64,000 nt of DNA, taken from contig JAMLIR010000001.1 of the NCBI GenBank assembly GCA_023954045.1, forward strand, positions 547,694 to 611,693, written 5' to 3'. Shown here piece after piece: positions 58,188-64,000 of this stretch. The stretch comes from Burkholderiaceae bacterium (GTDB taxonomy: Bacteria > Pseudomonadota > Gammaproteobacteria > Burkholderiales > Burkholderiaceae_E). Position 1 is the stretch's first letter; each line of letters starts with the position of its first letter. Position numbers and translations under genes: made by a program. The notes beneath the pieces were generated by a model that made no database searches, was not told the origin of the DNA, and saw nothing but the letters and a program-made list of their open reading frames with translations.

Positions 58188-59132
58188 TCAGCCCCCTTGC
58201 TTGATCGCCGGCGGACGCGCGGCCTGCCGCTCCATCGCTTCCTTCGCCAATTCGGCAATCCCGCCGATCGAGCCGATGATGCCCGCCGATTCCATCGGCA
58301 TCATCACGAACTTCTGGTTGGGCGCCTCGGCCAGGGACTTGAACGCCTCGATGTACTTTTGCGCGATGAAGTAATTGATCGCCTGCACGTTGCCGCCGGC
58401 AATCGCATTCGACACCATCTGGGTGGCCTTGGCTTCCGCCTCGGCCAGGCGTTCGCGGGCCTCGGCCTGGCGGAACGCGGCTTCCTTGTCGCCTTCGGCA
58501 GACAGGATCGCCGACTGCTTCTCACCCTCGGCGCGCAGGATCTGCGACTGCCGCAGGCCTTCGGCCTCGAGGATGTTGGCGCGTTTTTCGCGCTCGGCCT
58601 TCATCTGCCGCGCCATCGAATCGACCAGGTCGCGCGGCGGCTGGATGTCCTTCAGCTCGATGCGGTTGACCTTGATGCCCCAGGGATGGGTGGCCTCGTC
58701 GACCGCGTGCAGCACCTTGGTATTGATCTCGTCGCGCTTGGACAATGACTCGTCAAGGTCCATTGAACCGATCGCGGTACGGATATTGGTCATCACCAGG
58801 TTGAGGATGGCCACCTCCAGCTGGGCGACTTCATACGCGGCCTTGGCGGCATCGAGCACCTGGAAATAGACCACGCCATCGACCTTGACCACGGCATTGT
58901 CCTTGGTGATGACGTCCTGGCTGGGCACGTCCATCACCTGTTCCATCATGTTGATCTTGCGCCCCACGCCGTACATGATCGGCATCAGGAAGTGCAGGCC
59001 CGGGCCCATGGTGTGGGTGTACTTGCCGAAGCGTTCGACCGTCCACTCGTAGCCCTGCGGCACCATCCGCACGGTCTTGAACAGCAGGATCACGCCTGCC
59101 AGCAGCAGGATCAGTGCAAGAAAAACAGCCAT
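58188..59132 (-). CDS. SPFH/stomatin-family protein QmcA-like
   Basis: 314-residue membrane-anchored SPFH protein. The single N-terminal helix is FLALILLLAGVILLFKTVR. The SPFH core includes GYEWTVERFGKYTHTMGPG, DVITKDNAVVKVDGVVYFQV and GIKVNRIELKDIQPPRDLVD. A coiled-coil region rich in AERE, AEGL and AEGEK follows. QmcA/stomatins scaffold membrane microdomains and modulate FtsH-type proteases. It is upstream of nfeD with a three-base gap. Confidence 0.94.
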   Translation of the reverse strand: MAVFLALILLLAGVILLFKTVRMVPQGYEWTVERFGKYTHTMGPGLHFLMPIMYGVGRKINMMEQVMDVPSQDVITKDNAVVKVDGVVYFQVLDAAKAAYEVAQLEVAILNLVMTNIRTAIGSMDLDESLSKRDEINTKVLHAVDEATHPWGIKVNRIELKDIQPPRDLVDSMARQMKAEREKRANILEAEGLRQSQILRAEGEKQSAILSAEGDKEAAFRQAEARERLAEAEAKATQMVSNAIAGGNVQAINYFIAQKYIEAFKSLAEAPNQKFVMMPMESAGIIGSIGGIAELAKEAMERQAARPPAIKQGG

Positions 59133-59285
59133 CGATGCTCTCCGGTTGACGGGGCGAGTATAAGCCCGATTTTTCCCGGTAAACGTCGCCTGCGCGCAGG
59201 AACGGCCGGGGCCACGCAGCGCCCCGCCGGATCACGCTGCCGCAACCGCAGGCCGGCGACGCGGGCCGCGAGCCCTCCTGCTGCG

Positions 59286-61541
59286 CTACCACTCCATCTG
59301 CAACGAAACCGCGAGGCTGCGACCGGGCGCGGTATAGCGATCCAGCACCGCGCTGGTCGAACCGGCCAGCGGCACGTCACCGGCCGACCAGTAGCGGCGA
59401 TCGGTGAGGTTGCGCAGGCCGGCGTTGAGCTTCACGTACGCGCCAAGCTTCCAGTGCGCGTAGAGATCGAACACACCATAGCCCGGTGACACGAAATAGG
59501 AGGTGCCGGCCGGCGGCGTCGGCATCCGCTCGCGACGGCCGGCGAAGCGTCCGGCCAGCTCCAGGCCCCAGTCGTCCGCGTCATACGCCAGCCCCAGCGT
59601 GGCGGTGAACGGATCGACCGATGCCATTGGCTCGTCCGCCGTGTGGTCCTCCCCGCGTGACCATGCCGCCGCACCGCGCAGCGACCAGCCCGTCAACACC
59701 GGCGACAACGCGCCCAGTTCCAGCCCCGCCTTCAGCTCGACCCCGTGGATGCGCGCATCGGCCACGTTCTGCGACTGGTAGACCATCAGACCCTGTTGAT
59801 TGAAACCGACGAACACGAATGACTCGATGAAATCGCGGTAGCGGTTGTCGTAGGCGCTCAGGCTGGCGTAGGCGTGACTGCCGGAATAGCGCAGGCCCAG
59901 CTCGAAGCCATTGCTGGTTTCCGGCTTGAGGTCGGGATTGGAAATCGCGGTGTAGCCGAACATCGCATTGGTGAAGCCGATGTTGACGTCGGCATACGGC
60001 GGCGAGCGGAAACCGCGCGCGTAGCCGCCGAACAGCGACCAGTCCTCATTGAAGTGCCAGACCATGCCGAGTTTGGGCGACACGCTGGTCTTGCTCAGGC
60101 TACTGAGCACCACGCCGGGATTGTCGCCGGCAAAGATGGCATCCATGTGCGGGCTCAATTCATAGCGATCCACCCGCAGCGCCGGCACCAGCCGCAGCGC
60201 GCCGCCCAGCAGGCTGATCTCGTCCTGAAGGTAGGCCGCCGTGTTGGTGGTGGTGCTGAGCGGGAAATCGCGCACCGGGTAGTGATCCGGCGGCATGTTC
60301 GGGGTGCTGACGCCGGTCAGCGGAAAACCGCGCAGGCCGTCGCGGCGTTGCCCGGTCTCGGTGCGCGCGATATCCAGGCCCCAGGCCAGGTCGTGCTGGA
60401 CGCTGCCGGCGTCCACGGTCTTGCGGAAGTTCAGCTGCAGGCCGCGCACGCGCTGGTCGAAATGGAACCAGCGCTCACGCACATCCTGCAAGGTTGGCGT
60501 CGGCAGGGTGCGTGCCTCGATCGTGTATTGGGTGGTGCTGCTGCGCTGGATGTAGGCCTGCCAGTCGATGCTGTCGGCAAAGCCGCCTTCCAGATCGATC
60601 CGGTGTTCCAGCGAAATCCGCGTGCAGCGCTGCTGGTCGATGGCACCGACATGGGTATTGATGGCGCCGGTCATCGGCTGCACGCCCATCGAGGTCAGCA
60701 TGTCGGTGTCGGCGCTGTCGTCGTTGCCTTCCAGCGTCAGGGTGAAACGCTGGCTGGCGCTGGGCGCGTACACCAATTTGCCAAGCACGCTGCGACCGCT
60801 GCGATCCTGCGGGTTGGGTCGGGTGCGGGCAGCGCCGACGCCATCGGCCTCGCCCTGATTGCGGGTCTCGTGCCCCTGCCGATGGCTCACCGCCAGCAGG
60901 CCCGACCAGCGCTGGCCGCCGAAAGCCGCCGTCAGTCCGGTCGAGAATCCGTTCCATTCGCCATCAAAGCCCAGCTTGAAGCCGAAGTAGCTGGACCTGC
61001 CGGCTTGCAGGTAGTCCGCCGGATCCTTGGTGACGAACGAGACCGTGCCACCCAGCGCATCCGAGCCGTACATCGAGCTGGTCGGGCCACGCACGACTTC
61101 CACCCGCTTGAGTGTGTCGAGATCGACGAAATTGCGGTTGGCATTGGAGAAGCTGCCGATGGTGAACGCATCCGGCACCGCGATGCCGTCGGTCTGGATG
61201 CGCACGCGATTGCCGCCGAGCCCGCGGATGCGGATGTCGCCGATGCCGAAGCGGCCGAAGCTGCTGCCGACGCTGATGCCGGGTTCGTAGCGGAACAGGT
61301 CCTTCAGGTTGTCGACCAGCAGATCATCCATGCGCTTGCGGTCGATCTCGTCCACCGTGTTGGGGACATCGATCAGCGCGCGCTCGCTGCGGGTGGCGGT
61401 GACGACCACGCGCTCGAATACTTTGACATCGCCGTCAACTCCTGCCTCCGTTTCATCGGCGGCGGGCCCGGCCTGGGCATGGGCTTGGGAAGAGGCGGCG
61501 AGTACGGCGAGCAGGGCAAGGGCCAGCGGGTGCGAGCGCAT
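59286..61541 (-). CDS. TonB-dependent haem/haemoglobin receptor
   Basis: 751-residue outer-membrane receptor. The signal peptide is HPLALALLAVLAASSQAHA. The plug domain has VVVTATRSERALIDVPNTVD, GNRVRIQTDGIAVPDA and KRVEVVRGPTSSMYGSDALG. The barrel carries FRSPPYADVN (FRAP-box position), ISNPDLKPETSNGFELG (NPNL-like box) and a typical aromatic end (SLQMEW). These boxes are characteristic of haem receptors. It follows hemP by 84 bases, and a Fur box lies upstream of hemP, so expression should rise under iron limitation. The TonB box is probably in the stretch before VVVTATRS. Confidence 0.94.
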   Translation of the reverse strand: MRSHPLALALLAVLAASSQAHAQAGPAADETEAGVDGDVKVFERVVVTATRSERALIDVPNTVDEIDRKRMDDLLVDNLKDLFRYEPGISVGSSFGRFGIGDIRIRGLGGNRVRIQTDGIAVPDAFTIGSFSNANRNFVDLDTLKRVEVVRGPTSSMYGSDALGGTVSFVTKDPADYLQAGRSSYFGFKLGFDGEWNGFSTGLTAAFGGQRWSGLLAVSHRQGHETRNQGEADGVGAARTRPNPQDRSGRSVLGKLVYAPSASQRFTLTLEGNDDSADTDMLTSMGVQPMTGAINTHVGAIDQQRCTRISLEHRIDLEGGFADSIDWQAYIQRSSTTQYTIEARTLPTPTLQDVRERWFHFDQRVRGLQLNFRKTVDAGSVQHDLAWGLDIARTETGQRRDGLRGFPLTGVSTPNMPPDHYPVRDFPLSTTTNTAAYLQDEISLLGGALRLVPALRVDRYELSPHMDAIFAGDNPGVVLSSLSKTSVSPKLGMVWHFNEDWSLFGGYARGFRSPPYADVNIGFTNAMFGYTAISNPDLKPETSNGFELGLRYSGSHAYASLSAYDNRYRDFIESFVFVGFNQQGLMVYQSQNVADARIHGVELKAGLELGALSPVLTGWSLRGAAAWSRGEDHTADEPMASVDPFTATLGLAYDADDWGLELAGRFAGRRERMPTPPAGTSYFVSPGYGVFDLYAHWKLGAYVKLNAGLRNLTDRRYWSAGDVPLAGSTSAVLDRYTAPGRSLAVSLQMEW

Positions 61542-61625
61542 GAGACATCCATCGAGGAAGGTTGTCTGCTGGCTCGCGTGTGGACGCTGGCTGGCGTGGG
61601 GACCGGCGCGCAGGCGCCGGCTGGG

Positions 61626-61820
61626 TCATTTGGTGAGGATCAATTTGCCGTTGCGGGTGTGACGCAGGCGGTAGATCTCATCGCCGTGGCGGATCAGCAC
61701 TTCGCACTGGCCGCGCAGCAACTGGCCGCTTTCCAGACACCGAAGCGGTGGACCGGACGGGGTCGGAACTGACTTGGCCGGTGGATCGGACACCGGCGCA
61801 AACGGCAGGGCTGCGATCAT
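61626..61820 (-). CDS. hemP: Hemin uptake protein HemP
   Basis: 64-residue protein of the HemP/HmuP family. The conserved C-terminal part has LLRGQCEVLIRHGDEIYRLR and ends TRNGKLILTK. HemP genes sit directly upstream of haem receptor genes, and in some bacteria HmuP is needed for receptor expression. ATG 61820 lies 31 bases from a near-perfect Fur box. The first ~25 residues are variable and Pro-rich. Confidence 0.93.
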   Translation of the reverse strand: MIAALPFAPVSDPPAKSVPTPSGPPLRCLESGQLLRGQCEVLIRHGDEIYRLRHTRNGKLILTK

Positions 61821-61851
61821 GCAAAGCTCGGGGGGAGGTCATCGTCGATAT

Positions 61852-61870
61852 GGTAATGATTCTCATTATC
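61852..61870 (-). promoter_or_regulatory. Fur box upstream of hemP and the haem receptor
   Basis: GGTAATGATTCTCATTATC matches the 19-base Fur consensus GATAATGATAATCATTATC at 16 of 19 positions. It lies 31 bases before the hemP start and implies iron-dependent repression of hemP and the receptor. Confidence 0.9.
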
Positions 61871-61910
61871 CAGTCAACTCGGCGCCGCGTGCTTCAATAC
61901 GCGTTCTCTT

Positions 61911-62035
61911 CCTCCGGGGAGTAGCCCGCCCCGGCGCGATGCCGGGACCCGCGCGTCAACACACTTGGCCGGCAGGCCGTGGCGCGCAGCGTTCGATCGA
62001 ATGTGGATTCGATGGAACGCGGGCAAGACCGAAGG
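61911..62035 (+). ncRNA. yybP-ykoY manganese riboswitch
   Basis: The conserved elements of this aptamer class are in order. GGGGAGUAGC is at 61916-61925, followed by a CCCGGC / GCCGGG stem (61930-61946). CGUCAACACACUUGG is at 61954-61968, a long hairpin at 61989-62020, and GCAAGACC at 62023-62030. The ends pair as CCUCCGG / CCGAAGG with one mismatch. Known yybP-ykoY RNAs bind Mn2+ and turn on Mn exporters. The downstream gene is a UPF0016 protein, a known Mn exporter family, which supports the call. Confidence 0.87.
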
Positions 62036-62052
62036 CAGGCGACGCGCACCCG

Positions 62053-62101
62053 ACCGGGCGCCGCGGCGTTTGCCTTCGCGTCCTTCGCGAATGCGCCCGG
62101 T
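62053..62101 (+). promoter_or_regulatory. Expression-platform hairpin after the Mn riboswitch
   Basis: The 9-bp inverted repeat ACCGGGCGC / GCGCCCGGT spans 62053-62101 and ends just before the putative ribosome site CCGGAGC (62102-62108) and ATG 62113. There is no T tract, so translational control of access to the ribosome site is more likely than transcription termination. Confidence 0.55.
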
Positions 62102-62112
62102 CCGGAGCTTCG

Positions 62113-62679
62113 ATGTTCAACCCCCTGCTCGTGTCCACCGGCACCGTGGCGCTGGCCGAGATCGGCGACAAGACCCAATTGCTGGCCCTGCTGCTGGCGG
62201 CGCGCTTCCGCAAACCCTGGCCAATCGTGGCCGGGATCCTGCTTGCCACCCTGCTCAATCACGCGCTGGCCGGCTGGGTCGGCACCCTGGTCGCACAGTG
62301 GCTGACGCCGCAGCTGCTGCGCTGGGTGGTCGCCGCCAGTTTTCTGGGCATCGCGCTGTGGACGCTGAAACCGGACCAGCTGGACAAGGACGAGGCGCTG
62401 CCGGCGCACGACGCCTTCATCGCCACCGTCATTGCTTTTTTCATCGCCGAGATCGGCGACAAGACCCAGGTGGCGACGATCCTGCTGGCGGCCAAGTATT
62501 CGCCGCTGTGGCAGGTGGTGGCCGGCACCACCGTCGGCATGCTGCTGGCGAACGTGCCGGTGGTGGTGCTTGGCAGTCGCTTCGCGCAGAAATTGCCCTT
62601 GAAGGCGGCCCGCATCATCGCCGCTTGCGTGTTCCTGGCGCTGGGGGCGTGGACGCTCTTTGCCGGACTCCCGGACTGA
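62113..62679 (+). CDS. UPF0016/GDT1-family manganese exporter
   Basis: 188-residue membrane protein with six helices in two homologous halves. Each half has the signature EIGDKTQ: ALAEIGDKTQLLALLLAARF and FIAEIGDKTQVATILLAAKY. The family includes MneA/MntX of bacteria, yeast Gdt1 and human TMEM165, exporting Mn2+ or exchanging Ca2+/Mn2+. A yybP-ykoY Mn riboswitch precedes it, so the physiological role is very likely Mn export under Mn excess. ATG 62113 has CCGGAGC five bases upstream. Confidence 0.95.
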   Translation: MFNPLLVSTGTVALAEIGDKTQLLALLLAARFRKPWPIVAGILLATLLNHALAGWVGTLVAQWLTPQLLRWVVAASFLGIALWTLKPDQLDKDEALPAHDAFIATVIAFFIAEIGDKTQVATILLAAKYSPLWQVVAGTTVGMLLANVPVVVLGSRFAQKLPLKAARIIAACVFLALGAWTLFAGLPD

Positions 62680-62763
62680 GCAAGCCTGCCGTGGCTGCCG
62701 GATGCAGCGGATTTGAGTCAGACCCCTCGGCAGCCTATGCTGCGGCGGGAAACAGGGGAGCGC

Positions 62764-63903
62764 ATGGACGGCATCCGGTCCGATTTGCGGGATTTCTGGC
62801 GACGCCTGCGGGCGCCGCCGGACGCGCTGATGCTGGAAGTGGGCGCCGGCGGCGAGCTGCTGGTGGCCAAGCTGCGCGCCGTGCTCGCGTTTGTCCTGCT
62901 GCTGCTGCCGCTGGCCAGCATTGCCGCCGACGAGTACACGCCCACCGAGGGACTTGCCGGCATCATCGGGGTGATCCTGACCGTGCTGGCCGCGCAGCTG
63001 ATCCTGATGCTGGCGCGCCAGAAACGCCGCTTCCGCTGGCTGCCCTGGCTGTCCACCAGCTACGACATCACCCTGACTTCGCTGGTGCTGGGAATGCTGG
63101 CGTTCGGCTCGTTTGCCGGCGCCTTGAACAGCATGGTGGTGTGGGCGTTCTACCTGATCGCGATCGGCATGACCGCGCTGCGCAACGACGGGCGCCTGAC
63201 CTTGTACGCCGGTGCGCTGGCAATGTTCCAGTACGGTGCTCTGGCAGTGCTGCTGTTCTCGCTGGCCACCACGCCCGACCAGCTGGCCTCGGCCGACTAC
63301 GGCACCGCACACGTGTCCAACGTGCTCCAGCGACTGCTGTTGATCGCCGTCACGACCGTCATGATGGCCGCCGTGGTGTACCGGATGCAGCGGCTGATTG
63401 AGCTGTCCGGCACCGACGGCCTGACCGGGCTGCCCAACCGCACCCTGCTGACCTATCGTTTCCCGGCGCTGGCCGACGCCGCCGGCGAGGCCGGGATGTC
63501 GCTGTCGGTGGCCTTGATCGATCTCGATTATTTCCGCAGGATCAATGACGAACTCGGGCACACCGCCGGCGACAGCGCGCTGCGTCACGTGGTGGATGTC
63601 CTGCGCTCCGGGCTGGAAGAAAAGGACTGGCTGGTGCGCCTGGGTGGCGAAGAATTCGCGCTGGTGTTGCGGCAGCCGGTGGGGCGCGCCTGGGAACGCT
63701 TGGAAGCCCTGCGCCGCAGCGTGGCCGCTTCCCCCTTCGTCCACGAGCCCGGGGAAGCGCCGATTCGGATGACCTTCAGCGGCGGGATCTCGAGCTGGCC
63801 GCAGGACGGCACCGAACTGGCCCAGTTGCTGCGGCGCGCCGACCTGCGCCTGCGCCAGGCCAAGATGACCGGGCGCAACCGCGTGGTGGCGCGGGAGAGT
63901 TGA
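62764..63903 (+). CDS. Membrane-bound diguanylate cyclase
   Basis: 379-residue protein. The N-terminal half has about six membrane helices (for example LRAVLAFVLLLLPLASIA, IIGVILTVLAAQLILML and RLLLIAVTTVMMAAVVY) forming a sensor of unknown ligand. The C-terminal GGDEF domain has GTDGLTGLPNR, ALIDLDYFRRINDELGHTAG and the active site LGGEEFALVL. The allosteric I-site position reads EEKD instead of RxxD, so product inhibition is probably lost. ATG 62764 is fixed by AGGGGAG upstream; an earlier in-frame ATG is less likely. Confidence 0.94.
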   Translation: MDGIRSDLRDFWRRLRAPPDALMLEVGAGGELLVAKLRAVLAFVLLLLPLASIAADEYTPTEGLAGIIGVILTVLAAQLILMLARQKRRFRWLPWLSTSYDITLTSLVLGMLAFGSFAGALNSMVVWAFYLIAIGMTALRNDGRLTLYAGALAMFQYGALAVLLFSLATTPDQLASADYGTAHVSNVLQRLLLIAVTTVMMAAVVYRMQRLIELSGTDGLTGLPNRTLLTYRFPALADAAGEAGMSLSVALIDLDYFRRINDELGHTAGDSALRHVVDVLRSGLEEKDWLVRLGGEEFALVLRQPVGRAWERLEALRRSVAASPFVHEPGEAPIRMTFSGGISSWPQDGTELAQLLRRADLRLRQAKMTGRNRVVARES

Positions 63904-63916
63904 GTTGTCGGCTTGG

Positions 63917-63996
63917 CGACAGTCGCGTTGGCGTGGCCACTGACGCTCAGTGGACCCGTCCCCAGCACGTCCAGTTTGTCGACAGTCGCGTTGGCG
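63917..63996 (+). repeat. Direct repeat with a hairpin between the copies at the window edge
   Basis: CGACAGTCGCGTTGGCG occurs at 63917-63933 and again at 63980-63996, 63 bases apart. Between them is a perfect 7-bp hairpin CCACTGA-CGC-TCAGTGG (63937-63953). The window ends here, so it is unknown whether more copies follow (REP-like element or tandem array). Confidence 0.6.
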
Positions 63997-64000
63997 CAGC

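Noticed and set aside
61894-63744. 616-codon minus-strand frame rich in Gln/His across the riboswitch and two genes
   Set aside because: Shadow of the UPF0016 and GGDEF genes; it reads through the riboswitch and has no domain.

Overview
The first ~55 kb look like the chromosome of a GC-rich betaproteobacterium of the order Burkholderiales. Sampled lines run near 70-75% G+C. Markers that I recall as typical of that group include the DUF3460-scpA pair, a tiny Lys-rich protein starting AKPNYAFAKRQ, and rpsO-pnp and leuA reading the same way. No rRNA, tRNA, CRISPR array, prophage or insertion sequence was seen.

Layout. 1-6.1 kb: end of a GGDEF/EAL protein, a fatty-acid oxidation multienzyme with a striking His-rich insertion, a crotonase, and a Nudix/metallo-beta-lactamase fusion. 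6.2-12.5 kb (minus strand): pnp, rpsO with a structured leader, a branched-chain amino-acid-type binding protein coupled to leuA, a candidate leuA leader peptide, and dcd. 12.7-28.5 kb is a molybdenum block. It holds a form II CO-dehydrogenase-type hydroxylase (coxSLM) with maturation genes coxDEGF; a minus-strand ABC importer with two unlike binding proteins; a ModE-HTH/molybdate-binding-domain regulator; modABC behind ModE-box-like palindromes; and a separate ModE carrying the di-Mop domain that the short ModC lacks. 28.7-39.4 kb is housekeeping: apbC, metG, scpA, murB, yaaA, an aminotransferase, arfB and others. 39.5-45.5 kb is a Calvin-cycle operon, cbbR divergent from cbbLSX-cbbF-cbbP (red-type form IC RuBisCO). 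45.5-55.2 kb holds assorted metabolic genes, including an alkylglycerol-monooxygenase-like protein coupled to a lysoplasmalogenase-family protein, and ends with a histone-H1-like SWIB protein behind a long, palindrome-rich leader.

From about 55.6-56.0 kb the character changes. G+C drops to about 62-63% in sampled lines. The genes (gcvH-gcvT without gcvP, nfeD-qmcA, a haem TonB receptor with hemP, a UPF0016 manganese exporter behind a yybP-ykoY riboswitch, and a diguanylate cyclase) read to me like Xanthomonadales. No transposase, integrase or tRNA marks the switch, so an assembly join between two organisms should be excluded before calling it gene transfer.

How it fits together: the molybdenum block supplies Mo for the hydroxylase, whose substrate may or may not be CO. 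The cbb operon supplies CO2 fixation, so lithoautotrophic or mixotrophic growth is plausible but not proven. In the right-hand part one 292-bp divergent region holds a Fur box facing haem uptake and a Mn riboswitch facing Mn export.
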